Origin: Methylococcaceae bacterium UBA6146
GTDB lineage: Bacteria; Pseudomonadota; Gammaproteobacteria; Methylococcales; Methylomonadaceae
Direction of reading: 5' to 3'
NCBI GenBank assembly: GCA_002422395.1
Contig: DIUY01000012.1
Span: forward strand, 62,001-126,000
DNA: 64,000 nucleotides
Position numbers and translations under genes: made by a program. Under the pieces are notes generated by a model, which was given only the letters and a program-made list of their open reading frames with translations, was not told the origin of the DNA and ran no database searches. Of this stretch, positions 32,277 through 41,121 are shown one piece after another; position 1 is the stretch's first letter; every line of letters begins with the position of its first letter.

Positions 32277-33064
32277 GCGTCATCCTCCATCCAGAAAAAG
32301 CGGTTGGGGTTATGTTGGCCTTTACCTGGCCGATAAGCGCTGTTTAATGAATTCCACGTATATTCTTGCGCTTCCATAACCGCCTGTATCGGTTCTAGAC
32401 CGTGCGCAAGCAAAGCGGCAATGCTGGCTGCCAGTGTGCAGCCTGAGCCATGATAGTTGTGTGGCAATCTGTCCCATGTGTAAGTTTCCCAGAGCCTGCC
32501 GTCATGAAATAGTTGGTTGCTGACGACGGGCGTATGCTCGTGAGTGCCGGTGATCAGCACATATTCGCAGCCTTTATCCAGCAAATCCAGGCCGCAGCCG
32601 TCCAACTCGTCATGGCCTGACAAGCACCGCGCCTCGTGGCTGTTGGGCGTTAGCACCGTCACGCAAGGCAGGAGAAGGTCTATTAGGGTGGCAATCAGCC
32701 GTCCATTAGCCAGCTCGGTGCCGCCACCGGCTGCCAGCACCGGATCTAGCACGACCGGAATTTCAGGATGTTGTTTTAGGATTGCATAAATCGCCAACGC
32801 CGTTTCATGATGGCCGATCAAACCTATTTTAAACACCTTGACATCCAAATCATCCAGTAAGGTGTTGGCCTGGCTGATGAGCTGTTCAGGTTGCTGCGGG
32901 AGCAATTTCTTGACGTTGCGGGTGTCTTGCTCAGTCAGTGCCGTGATGACGCTGGCGGCATGGCATTGATGGCTTATCAGCGTTTCAATGTCAGCTTGCA
33001 CACCGGCGCCGCCGCTGGGGTCATGGCCAGAAAATGAGAGTACAATAGGGCGGTTTTGAGCCAT
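32273..33064 (-). CDS. thiD: Hydroxymethylpyrimidine / phosphomethylpyrimidine kinase
   Basis: 263-residue ribokinase-fold kinase phosphorylating HMP then HMP-P for thiamine synthesis. Motifs: LSFSGHDPSGGAGVQADIET at the N-terminus, VLDPVLAAGGGTEL, TPNSHEARCL and the catalytic anion hole YHGSGCTLAASIAALLAHG. First gene of the leftward thiD-thiE-sox operon. I see no TPP riboswitch in the 115 bases upstream (no CUGAGA element). Confidence 0.96.
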   Translation of the reverse strand: MAQNRPIVLSFSGHDPSGGAGVQADIETLISHQCHAASVITALTEQDTRNVKKLLPQQPEQLISQANTLLDDLDVKVFKIGLIGHHETALAIYAILKQHPEIPVVLDPVLAAGGGTELANGRLIATLIDLLLPCVTVLTPNSHEARCLSGHDELDGCGLDLLDKGCEYVLITGTHEHTPVVSNQLFHDGRLWETYTWDRLPHNYHGSGCTLAASIAALLAHGLEPIQAVMEAQEYTWNSLNSAYRPGKGQHNPNRFFWMEDDA

Positions 33065-33179
33065 AGCGGTTCTTTGGATTATTAAAAGGTTAGAATGTTA
33101 ATTGTCACTGAGTTACCCGCCAGACTCAACAGCAATATGCTGTTAAGGCCTTATCAACCCCAAAAAATTAAATAACTAA

Positions 33180-33920
33180 ATGGATAGCCGCACTTTTACC
33201 AACCGCATCGTCGTCCTTGACACTGAAACCACCGGCCTTAACCCTCAGGAAGGCCACCGGGTCATTGAAATTGGTTGCGTCGAGCTGGTTAATCGCCGAC
33301 TGACCGGCAACCGGTTTCATGCCTATATCAACCCCGACCGGGCGATAGATGAGGGCGCAATGGCTGTGCATGGCATCAGCAATGAGTTTTTACAAGACAA
33401 AGCGCATTTTAAGGATATTTTCCAAGACTTTCTGGGCTTCATTAACGGGGCTGAATTAGTCATCCATAATGCGCCGTTTGACGTCGGTTTCCTCAATTAT
33501 GAGTTTTCATTATTGGCCAATCAGCCCGGCATCATAACAAATTACAGCGCTGTTTTTGACACACTGGCGTATGCCAAAAAGAAACATCCTGGGCAACGCA
33601 ACAGCCTAGACGCGCTATGCAAACGTTATGGCGTTGACAATAGCCACCGCGATTTGCATGGTGCCTTGCTGGATGCGGAGATTCTGGCGGATGTTTTCTT
33701 GTTAATGACTGGCGGGCAGTCATCATTACTGGATGAGGCACAATCCACACAAACACCAACTGAAGCCAGCCCTCACAATAACACGATTGAAGGGTTGGCA
33801 GAAAACCGGCCGACATTAAAGGTGATTGAATGTAGCACCGAAGAATTGGCGGCTCATCAACTGCGCTTGGCAACGATTGAAGAGCAAGCGGGGGCTTGTA
33901 TATGGGGTCAAGCCAATTAA
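33180..33920 (+). CDS. dnaQ: DNA polymerase III epsilon subunit (proofreading exonuclease)
   Basis: 246-residue DEDDh exonuclease: Exo I IVVLDTETTGLNP, Exo II VIHNAPFDVGFLNYE and Exo III HGALLDAEILADVFLLMTGG. The GHRVIEIGCVELVNRRLTGN stretch and the long C-terminal tail that binds the alpha subunit are typical. The ATG at 33180 lacks a strong Shine-Dalgarno sequence. It is divergent from thiD. Confidence 0.95.
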   Translation: MDSRTFTNRIVVLDTETTGLNPQEGHRVIEIGCVELVNRRLTGNRFHAYINPDRAIDEGAMAVHGISNEFLQDKAHFKDIFQDFLGFINGAELVIHNAPFDVGFLNYEFSLLANQPGIITNYSAVFDTLAYAKKKHPGQRNSLDALCKRYGVDNSHRDLHGALLDAEILADVFLLMTGGQSSLLDEAQSTQTPTEASPHNNTIEGLAENRPTLKVIECSTEELAAHQLRLATIEEQAGACIWGQAN

Positions 33921-34032
33921 TTAATAAAGTGCCTGCGAAGCAATCGCGCAGCCGCCATCCCCCTTGATGGAGCAAGGGTTATAAAATGAGGGGTTTGCGG
34001 AGAGGGTAAGGTGTTGCCCAATCCTCAGCCGC

Positions 34033-34261
34033 GTTTCCAAGAGATTAAAGTCCCACGCCGTAGGACAAAAAAGCAAATTGCACAGAATGGGTGACAAGCC
34101 AATGATGGTCTTGTGTGGTGTTAGGCGCAGAAGATTGGATGGCCATGGAAGCGTTTGCTGAGGGTAAAGAAGCGTGGCTACGCGGCTTTTTGGAATTACC
34201 GAACGGCGCTTCGGGAAAGGCGTTGAATAGCGCGATTGCCCTGAGCATCAAAAAGGTTTAG
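34033..34261 (+). pseudogene. ISAs1-family transposase relic
   Basis: Decayed. EIKVPRRRTKKQIAQ (compare DPRR at the ISAs1 N-terminus) is in one frame. After a frameshift CVVLGAEDWMAMEAF and AEGKEAWLRGFLELPNG follow, the hallmark GAEDW...FLELPNG start of ISAs1/H-repeat transposases. It then jumps to an unrelated short tail ending at 34261. The body is missing. It occupies the space upstream of csrA. Confidence 0.7.
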
Positions 34262-34353
34262 TTTTTATTTGTCCAAAGATCTGCTATTATAACCAAATAA
34301 GTTGGATAGCTGTTTAAAGACAGTGAGTTTTTAATGACCAGTAGGGAGGAGCC

Positions 34354-34545
34354 ATGCTTATATTAACTCGTCGAGTAGGGGAAACTTTAATGATTGGTGA
34401 CGAGGTTACTGTTACTGTTCTTGGAGTGAAAGGGAATCAAGTTCGTATAGGTGTAAACGCACCAAAAGATGTTTCTGTTCATAGGGAAGAAATTTACGAA
34501 AGGATAAAAAAAGAACAGGCTGGATCGATAGATTCTGACGAGTAA
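34354..34545 (+). CDS. csrA: Carbon storage regulator CsrA
   Basis: 63-residue RNA-binding dimer that blocks or stabilises mRNAs by binding GGA sites. MLILTRRVGETLMIGDEVTVTVL, KGNQVRIGVNAPKDVSVHREEIYERI is the standard sequence; the binding residues R44 and VHREE are kept. GGGAGGAG precedes the ATG. The csrA to tRNA-Ser order is the classical gammaproteobacterial one. Confidence 0.98.
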   Translation: MLILTRRVGETLMIGDEVTVTVLGVKGNQVRIGVNAPKDVSVHREEIYERIKKEQAGSIDSDE

Positions 34546-34555
34546 AATCAATTCC

Positions 34556-34647
34556 GGAGGGATGGCCGAGAGGCTGAAGGCGCTCCCCTGCTAAGGGAGT
34601 ATGGGCTTTAACTCCCATCGAGGGTTCGAATCCCTCTCTCTCCGCCA
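34556..34647 (+). tRNA. tRNA-Ser (GCT)
   Basis: 92 bases with encoded CCA. The acceptor GGAGGGA pairs with TCTCTCC, there is a long variable arm (class II) and a TTCGAAT T-loop. The anticodon loop CTGCTAA gives anticodon GCT. Confidence 0.96.
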
Positions 34648-34720
34648 CACAAAGCATGTTAATTTTATATTTAGGATTGACAGCAAAGAAAATTAAAAAG
34701 ATAATAACCAGCTCAACAAG

Positions 34721-34797
34721 GCGCCCGTAGCTCAGCTGGATAGAGTAATCGGCTACGAACCGATCGGTCGGGAGTTCGAATCTCTCCGGGCGCGCCA
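34721..34797 (+). tRNA. tRNA-Arg (ACG)
   Basis: 77 bases with encoded CCA. Acceptor GCGCCCG/CGGGCGC; anticodon loop CTACGAA gives ACG, the inosine-modified arginine tRNA. Confidence 0.96.
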
Positions 34798-34812
34798 AAT
34801 TTTGTAGTTTAT

Positions 34813-34888
34813 TCCCCTGTAGCTCAGTCGGTAGAGCGGGTGACTGTTAATCACTAGGTCGGCGGTTCGAGCCCGTCCGGGGGAGCCA
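34813..34888 (+). tRNA. tRNA-Asn (GTT)
   Basis: 76 bases with encoded CCA. Acceptor TCCCCTG/CGGGGGA; anticodon loop CTGTTAA gives GTT. It lies next to an integrase relic, so its 3' end may have been an attachment site. Confidence 0.95.
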
Positions 34889-34897
34889 AGTAAATCA

Positions 34898-34928
34898 AAG
34901 CCTTACATGAAAATGTAGGGCTTTTTTT
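34898..34928 (+). terminator. Intrinsic terminator of the csrA-tRNA cluster
   Basis: Stem AAGCCTTACAT / ATGTAGGGCTT (one wobble) with GAAA loop and seven T. Confidence 0.85.
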
Positions 34929-35111
34929 ATGCTCAAAATTTAATGAAAACGTGTTTGGTCTGGGTTTCATGAAGTGCTGTAAATAAATATCCGATTTCTT
35001 TATTAATATCGTAATTTTATTGATAGCCACCGCTGATGGGCTAGTGGAGCGATTACATAGATCGGGCCGCTACTGGCAACATGCGCTTGGCGGGCAAAAA
35101 AGGTATTAAGA

Positions 35112-35853
35112 TTAAGCCCCGCTGTGTAAGTTTTGGCTAGTCATGGCCTTAACAACCGCCCTCGCAAACTCATCCACATTTTGGCTATTGGACGCACGGG
35201 GCGTTTTTAATTGCTGCAAAATTTCCCCTTGCCGATGCGGTTGCACCTCGCCATAATTTTAGAGCGTGGTCAACACATCCTCATAACCTAAATTCTGGCT
35301 CCAAGATTTAAACTCTTCCGGCGATTGGTGAAGCGGTTGCCCAAGCGTCACCAAGGTTTTGCGGAAACTGTGCGGGTTAACAGACGGCAAATCCGCCGCT
35401 TCAAACGCTTGCCGAAAAATGGCCTGTATCGGTGAGGCGTTGCGCCAATGTTCCGGCTTAAAACCGGATGCGGTAAAAATCCTGTCCTCGCTGTTTATCA
35501 CGTTGGTTTTAGGGAACAACGGATCATCATTACCCCACAGCAATTCTTCTTTCAGGTAGCGCACCCATTCACAGACAATTTGTTGGACAGAGTCACCGAC
35601 AGGAAAGAAAAACGTCGTGAACGTCTTGCTAAATTTTGTGTTCACTTCCCTGGCATCCTGGAAGGCACTGCCGCCCGCCAGATCAGCATGCTTTAGCTTT
35701 ATGGAAGCAATGGCACCGTCCCTAGCCCCCCGTTAGCAAGGTAAAAGCCATCAGGCTACGGTTGCGCCGGTCAATGTCGGATTGGTTGGGCATGGTATCA
35801 ATCACATGTTTGGTTTTAAATTCTGTTGTGTGGTTCTTGTGCACATTTGTCAT
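35112..35853 (-). pseudogene. Tyrosine recombinase / site-specific integrase, broken
   Basis: C-terminal catalytic part of a phage-type integrase. Frame 1 reads MTNVHKNHTTEFKTKHVIDT to MAFTLLTG. A one-base excess in the G-run at 35726-35731 shifts it; the sequence resumes ARDGAIASIKLKHADLAGG, VNTKFSKTFTTFFFPVGDS, NPHSFRKTLVTLGQ and SPEEFKSWSQNLGYEDVLTT. An in-frame TAA then interrupts and the frame continues NYGEVQPHRQGEILQQLK to a stop at 35112. Two separate lesions, so it is inactive. Next to tRNA-Asn. Confidence 0.85.
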
Positions 35854-35967
35854 ACTTTAGTTTGCCTTTGATGTAAGGCTTTCTATCTTAATTGGTGGTC
35901 TAAAATATAAGGAGTATCATAATCTTCACCAGTTAGGTCTGAGTTCCCCAAAGCCAACTTATCATGA

Positions 35968-36462
35968 TTGGGGCAGGGAGGGGCGAGTTGTGAATTCTTC
36001 TTGGACAAGAAATTTATTTCTATACAAAGACTTGCAAATAAAATGGGCGCGGATATTGCTTTTGAAGACGAATCTGGTGTCGGTATCATGACGCGCTATG
36101 GCAAGACCTGGGAGCTTCGTGGTGAAACGCCTGTGGTCAATTGCACGATGAAAAGGGGAGGCTATAACGTCATGTCGGTGGTGACTGCCAAAGGCAAAAT
36201 GCAATACAGCATCAAAGAAGGAAATATCAATGGTGAAATCTTTATTGAATTTATGAAACACCTCATAAATAATCGAGAACGTCCTTTGATCTTATTGGTG
36301 GATCATGCTTCATTTCATCAATCAACAGCGGCACGTGATTTTGTACGTCAAAACCGTACTAAACTCAGGATTTTCTTTTTGCCAAAACATGTCCCAGAAA
36401 TGAACCCCGATGAACAAGTCTGGAATGACATCAAAACCCATCTTTTAGTAGTCTTGTTTTAG
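35968..36462 (+). pseudogene. IS630-family transposase, truncated at both ends
   Basis: Carries the three acidic motifs of the IS630 DDE domain: FEDESGVGIM, LLVDHASFHQS and FFLPKHVPEMNPDEQVWNDIK. The N-terminal helix-turn-helix part is absent and the C-terminus stops at KTHLLVVLF instead of continuing. Likely inactive. Confidence 0.8.
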
Positions 36463-36770
36463 TGCCCTCAACACGAGGATACACAGATGCTAATAACCAC
36501 ATCATCAAAATTGATCTAAAAAACGGCGAAACCCGTTACCGCGCTATCCTTACCAAATCCGGTAAGGGAATCAAAACCAAAACATTCAGACGCAAACAAG
36601 ATGTCCGTACTTGGGGCAACCGCGCCGTTTTGGATGCCCAAGAACACCAAGCTAACGGCATTAAACCCTGCACCGTTAAATTCATCAGCCGGTTAGCCGA
36701 TGAATACATGCAATGGTGGACAGGCAAAGACCACAATAGGGCGCGTCTTGTTCTATGGTGGGATCGCTAG
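36462..36770 (+). pseudogene. Integrase N-terminal fragment
   Basis: About 100 codons resembling the arm- and core-binding part of a phage integrase: KNGETRYRAILTKSGKGIKT, KTFRRKQDVRTWGNRAVLD, RLADEYMQWWTGKDHNRARL. It stops where IS256-like sequence begins. It is on the opposite strand from the integrase C-terminal relic at 35112, so an inversion or two different integrases must be invoked. Confidence 0.65.
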
Positions 36771-37079
36771 GGGGTGAGCCTCTGTTTTTGGTCATCTTAC
36801 GTAAGCTTATGTTCACCGATTCAATCGCATTGGTGGTGTGGATAATGCATTTGATTTCAGGGGGATAATCAAAAAATGGGGTAATTCGCCCCTTAACCTA
36901 TCGGCACAGGCAATAAAAATATCCTGTAGCCGCGATTTTAAGTTTGGTAACGGCTTGTAACCAGAACGGGGCGCCCCTTCCGTTTGAGCTACCCATAAGC
37001 CGAATACCCCCCTTGAATAGCGTGATTGCCCAGCCGTGCAGTTGGCTTTGCTGGGCTTAGTAAAAATGTCCAATGCCAT
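36770..37079 (-). pseudogene. IS256-family transposase relic
   Basis: On the minus strand: VFGLWVAQTEGAP, then (shifted) LKSRLQDIFIACADRL, then PFFDYPPEIKCIIHTTNAIE and SVNISLRKMTKNRGSPPSD. These are the well-known GLW, DIFIACADGLKG and IYTTNAIESLNxxLRKxTKNRG blocks of Mutator/IS256 transposases, but the sequence between the last two is missing and frames change. Inactive. Confidence 0.8.
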
Positions 37080-37346
37080 TACAAAACTGGAAAGTTACCC
37101 TCAATCGGATTACCATCCGCTTTGAAGGCTGGATGCCCGACCAATAATTGAAAATCCGTTTGCACAGGGTTCGGGGTACCCCTGATTGTAGTCGTGATTT
37201 ACGGGTGGCCGTTTGGCTTGACGGTTGCCAGTCGTGCCGCTTCTTGTGGTGTAAGCCGACGCAATGACAGTTAAGGCTTACCCCACACGACGCCACTAAT
37301 TTTTACGTTGTTATCAACAAACAGCCCTTTATTAACGAGGTGTATT
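37080..37346. other. Unassigned stretch beside the IS relics
   Basis: Open frames here (for example 37057-37296, minus) match nothing I recognise. Probably further mobile-element debris plus the cytochrome promoter. Confidence 0.35.
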
Positions 37347-37913
37347 ATGTTCGCACTAAAATATTTTCTGTCAATTTCTGTATTGTTAACCTGTTTTTGG
37401 ATCAACCCTGCGGTATCGGCAGACCCGTCTGCTGGCGAGCAAAAAGCGGCTAGTTGTGTAGGCTGTCATGGTGTCCAAGGTAAAAGCAACAATAGCGCAT
37501 GGCCTAATCTAGCCGCCCAACAAGCAACTTATTTGGCCAATCAGCTTAGCGCCTTTAAGTCTGGGGCGCGTGCCAATGCCATGATGCAGGCAATGGCGGC
37601 CAATCTCGGTGATGAGGACATGGCCAACCTGGCCGCTTATTTTGCCAGCTTACCTGCGGTCGGTATCGAAGGTGATGCGGCTTTGGCCAGTGCGGGCGAA
37701 ACTAAAGCCGCGATGTGCTTGGGATGTCATGGTGCCAAAGCGCAAGGCAATGGCCAATTTCCGCGCCTTGCCGGGCAGCACCCTGAGTATTTGGTGGCAC
37801 AACTAAAAAGCTTTAAGGAAGGCGTCCGCAAAAACGGCATGATGCAAGGTATTGCCGCTAACTTGTCTGAAGAGGATATGCGGCAAATGGCTGCTTATTT
37901 GAGCCGCCTATAA
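37347..37913 (+). CDS. Cytochrome c4-type dihaem cytochrome
   Basis: Periplasmic electron carrier of 188 residues: signal peptide (MFALKYFLSISVLLTCF ... AVSADP) and two homologous haem halves, CVGCH (~36-40) and CLGCH (~130-134), each followed by a PNLA/PRLAGQ motif and the methionine ligand region MMQAMAANL or MMQGIAANL. c4 cytochromes feed cbb3 and other terminal oxidases. GAGG seven bases before ATG 37347 sets the start. Monocistronic with a terminator downstream. Confidence 0.92.
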   Translation: MFALKYFLSISVLLTCFWINPAVSADPSAGEQKAASCVGCHGVQGKSNNSAWPNLAAQQATYLANQLSAFKSGARANAMMQAMAANLGDEDMANLAAYFASLPAVGIEGDAALASAGETKAAMCLGCHGAKAQGNGQFPRLAGQHPEYLVAQLKSFKEGVRKNGMMQGIAANLSEEDMRQMAAYLSRL

Positions 37914-38014
37914 CCGCAACCCAGCTGGGAAGACTCGTTTTGGCAACGCGGCTTTGATGCCGGAAAGCCGTCATATATGGCTTGCCCAACACGGATGTTG
38001 TAGAATTACCGCTC

Positions 38015-38042
38015 AACAAGCCCCGTATGGGGCTTGTTTTTT
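38015..38042 (+). terminator. Intrinsic terminator after the cytochrome gene
   Basis: Perfect stem AACAAGCCCC / GGGGCTTGTT with GTAT loop and a T-run. It separates the cytochrome from the secretion operon. Confidence 0.85.
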
Positions 38043-38064
38043 ATTAATCAGGATCTCATTCCCC

Positions 38065-39783
38065 ATGCGTTTACCCGATTCAGAGCTCGCCCAAGCTATC
38101 CGGCATTGTCGGCAATCTTTCCAGTCAGCCGCCATTTTTAGCCTGTTTATCAATCTACTCATGCTGTTGCCCGCCATTTACATGATGCAAGTCTATGACA
38201 GGGTTTTGGGCAGCAGCAGCACCTCCACATTACTGATGCTGACCTTATTGGCGGTAGTGTTGTTTGCCATGCTCGGCGCACTAGAATGGATACGGTCGCA
38301 AATTTTGATCCGCGTCAGCACCCGTTTTGACCTATTGCTTAACGAGCGCCTGTATCGGGTGCTGTTCCGGCAAGCTTTAGTCAGCGGCGGTAAAAGCAGC
38401 ACCCAACCTTTAGGTGATTTGTTGGTGTTACGGCAGTTTCTGACTGGCAACGGCTTGTTTGCGTTTTTCGATGCGCCGTGGTTGCCGGTTTATATTGGCT
38501 TGCTATTTTTGTTCCACCCCAGTTTCGGGGTGGTCGCCATACTTTCTGCGGTGCTGCTGATTTTACTGGCGGTCTGGAACGAACGCGCCACGCATGATGA
38601 CCTGGAACAAGCCAACAAAGTCTCGGTGGAAAGCGCCAACATCACCGCCCGTAACTTGCGCAACGCCGAAGTCGTCCACGCCTTGGGCATGTTGCCTGAT
38701 TTGATGTCACGCTGGAAAGAAAAACAGCAACGGTTGATTATGTTACAAGCCGTCGCCAGCGAAAAAGCCGGCTTGATTGCCGCATTGTCAAAAACTTACC
38801 GCATCACGATCCAATCGCTGATTCTAGGCTTAGGCGCGTGGCTGGCGATTGACAAGCAAATTAGCCCAGGACTGATGATTGGCGGTTCCATTTTATTGGG
38901 CCGCGCCCTCGCGCCTATAGATTTGATGATTGGTAGCTGGAAGCAGTTTTTGTCCGCCCGCACCGCTTACGAACGGCTCAACACCTTACTGGCGCAGTTC
39001 CCCCCTGAAGCTGAACGGATGCCGTTACCGCCACCTACTGGCGAGTTGCGTGCCGAACAGGCCGTCGTGTTTCCCCCTGGCTCTAAAGTGGCGGTCTTAA
39101 AAGGCCTTAATTTTGCCATTCCGGCGGGGACTTTTGTCGCGTTGATTGGTGCGAGCGCCTCCGGCAAATCAACCTTGGCCCGCGCCTTATTGGGCATTTG
39201 GCCCACCTCTAATGGTGCAGTCCGCCTTGATGGGGCGGATATAAGCCAATGCGACCGTTCCATCCTCGGTGCCCATATCGGCTACTTGCCCCAAGACATT
39301 GAACTGTTCGACGGCACGATTGCGGACAACATTGCCCGTTTTGGCGAACGGGATAGTGAAAAAGTGGTGGCCGCCGCCCAAGCGGCAGGCGTACATGAAA
39401 TGATTTTACAATTGCCGCAAGGTTACGACACTGAAATCGGTGGGACGGGGGGCATGCTGTCAGCCGGACAACGGCAGCGGGTCGGCTTGGCACGGGCGTT
39501 ATACGGGGAACCGGTGCTCGTCATCTTAGATGAGCCTAATTCCAACCTCGACGACCAAGGCGAACTGGCTTTGGCGCGGGCGCTATCGGAACTTAAACAA
39601 CGCGGTTGCACCGTCATTGTCATCACCCATAGGCTGGGGATTTTATCTCTGGTCGAGCGCATTATGGTGTTGAACGAAGGTGTCTTAGTGCTGGACGGGG
39701 CACGCGATGAAGTGCTGGCAAAACTTAACCCCTTACGTCCACAACAACCGGCAATGCCGGGCAGCCAAGGGGCATTGGCATGA
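38065..39783 (+). CDS. Type I secretion ABC permease/ATPase (PrtD/HlyB-like)
   Basis: Inner-membrane exporter of a type I secretion system, 572 residues from MRLPDSELAQAIRHCRQSF. Membrane domain ~20-310 with several helices; ATPase domain 340-570 with Walker A IGASASGKSTLARALLG, signature LSAGQRQRVGLARALYG, Walker B VLVILDEPNSNLDD and switch TVIVITHR. There is no N-terminal C39 peptidase or C39-like domain, as in PrtD/AprD exporters of metalloproteases and RTX proteins. AGGA precedes ATG 38065; the longer frame passes through the terminator. The stop overlaps the hlyD start (ATGA). Confidence 0.94.
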   Translation: MRLPDSELAQAIRHCRQSFQSAAIFSLFINLLMLLPAIYMMQVYDRVLGSSSTSTLLMLTLLAVVLFAMLGALEWIRSQILIRVSTRFDLLLNERLYRVLFRQALVSGGKSSTQPLGDLLVLRQFLTGNGLFAFFDAPWLPVYIGLLFLFHPSFGVVAILSAVLLILLAVWNERATHDDLEQANKVSVESANITARNLRNAEVVHALGMLPDLMSRWKEKQQRLIMLQAVASEKAGLIAALSKTYRITIQSLILGLGAWLAIDKQISPGLMIGGSILLGRALAPIDLMIGSWKQFLSARTAYERLNTLLAQFPPEAERMPLPPPTGELRAEQAVVFPPGSKVAVLKGLNFAIPAGTFVALIGASASGKSTLARALLGIWPTSNGAVRLDGADISQCDRSILGAHIGYLPQDIELFDGTIADNIARFGERDSEKVVAAAQAAGVHEMILQLPQGYDTEIGGTGGMLSAGQRQRVGLARALYGEPVLVILDEPNSNLDDQGELALARALSELKQRGCTVIVITHRLGILSLVERIMVLNEGVLVLDGARDEVLAKLNPLRPQQPAMPGSQGALA

Positions 39784-41120
39784 GCTTACCCAGCAACCCG
39801 AACGACCTAACCACCGCCGACATCACCCGCTTTGCCGATGACCGCCCCGTGCGTCGGCTAGGCTATATTATGATTATTCTCGTCTTTGGCTTTTTTGGTG
39901 CTTGGTCAGTGCTGGCGCCACTGGGCAGCGCAGCGTTGGCTCCTGGCACCGTCACCGTGGAAGGCTACCGTAAAACCGTGCAACATTTAGAAGGCGGAAT
40001 TGTTAAGGCCATCTATGTCCGGGACGGCGATACGGTCACCAAAGGCCAAGTGTTGTTGGAACTTGAGGACACCTCATCCCGTGCCCAACTGGAAACCCTG
40101 CGCGGCCAGCTGTTTTCGGCGTTGGCGAGGGAAGCCAGGTTGATTGCCGAGCGGGACGGCAAACCGACGGTGAGATATCCTGACATCTTGGGCAAGGCGA
40201 ATGAAGACCCACGCGCCCAAGAGGCATTGCGGGTGCAAGATCAGGCGTTTGCCGTCCGGCAGCGTTCCCGTTATGGTGAGATAGAAATCCTAAAAGAGCA
40301 ACGCCGCCAACTGCTTGCTAAGATTGACGGTATCAGGGCGCAAAAAAGCAGCCGTAACAGCCTTGCGACCTCACTCAATAAAGACCTTGCGGATTTTCGC
40401 GCCATGCTCAAGGAAGGCTATGTCGAAAAGCAAAAAGTCACAGAGTTGGAGCGTCGTCTAACCGAAGCCCAAGGCGATGAGGGTGACTTCACCGCAAACA
40501 TAGCCACCGCGCAAAACCAGATCAGCGAGATTGCGCTAAAAATCCTGCAAATAGACAAAGAGTTCCAACGTGAAGTGGTTGATGAGCTCAGCAAGGTGCA
40601 AACCGAACTGTCGGAATTGCGCGAGAAAACCCAATGGCTGGCTGACACCGTCACCCGCACCACCATCAAAGCGCCCGAATCTGGCATGGTGCTGGGTCTG
40701 GCCGTGCATACGTTGGGCGCGGTCATTGCCCCGGGCGGGCATCTGTTAGATATTGTCCCGCAACAAGAAAAACTGATTGTTGAAGCGCAAGTCTCACCCG
40801 TTGACATTGACCGTGTGCATATCGGGCAAAGTACTGAAATCCGTTTTAGCGCTTTCAAAAGCGCAGTGACGCCCAAAATAAACGGCCAACTGGTGGCGCT
40901 GTCCGCTGATCGGCTCACTGACGAAAAAAACCAAGTCAGCTATTATCTGGCACGGGTTGAGGTGGATAAGCAAGGGCAGGCCGAACTGCAAGGGCATGGC
41001 TTGACATTAATGCCCGGGATGCCCGCCGAAGTGCTTATCAATACGGGCGACCGCACCTTGTTTGAGTACCTGATGCAACCGCTCACCAATATCTTCGCCC
41101 GCTCATTGATCGAGGACTAA
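39780..41120 (+). CDS. HlyD-family type I secretion periplasmic adaptor
   Basis: 446 residues. Single membrane anchor ~27-48 (LGYIMIILVFGFFGAWSVLAPL), first half of the lipoyl domain (GTVTVEGYRKTVQHLEGGIVKAI), a long alpha-hairpin coiled coil (~105-300), second lipoyl half and beta-barrel (IKAPESGMVLGL, LMPGMPAEVLINTGDRTLFEYLM). It connects the ABC exporter with the TolC channel. Four-base overlap upstream. Confidence 0.94.
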   Translation: MSLPSNPNDLTTADITRFADDRPVRRLGYIMIILVFGFFGAWSVLAPLGSAALAPGTVTVEGYRKTVQHLEGGIVKAIYVRDGDTVTKGQVLLELEDTSSRAQLETLRGQLFSALAREARLIAERDGKPTVRYPDILGKANEDPRAQEALRVQDQAFAVRQRSRYGEIEILKEQRRQLLAKIDGIRAQKSSRNSLATSLNKDLADFRAMLKEGYVEKQKVTELERRLTEAQGDEGDFTANIATAQNQISEIALKILQIDKEFQREVVDELSKVQTELSELREKTQWLADTVTRTTIKAPESGMVLGLAVHTLGAVIAPGGHLLDIVPQQEKLIVEAQVSPVDIDRVHIGQSTEIRFSAFKSAVTPKINGQLVALSADRLTDEKNQVSYYLARVEVDKQGQAELQGHGLTLMPGMPAEVLINTGDRTLFEYLMQPLTNIFARSLIED

Positions 41121-41121
41121 G

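Noticed and set aside
33065..33179. Possible TPP riboswitch upstream of thiD
   Set aside because: The thi-box core CUGAGA and its partner stem are not present.
34888..37346. Repeat of the tRNA-Asn 3' end marking an island right border
   Set aside because: I looked for the GGTTCGAGCCCGTCC block downstream and did not see a second copy in the window.
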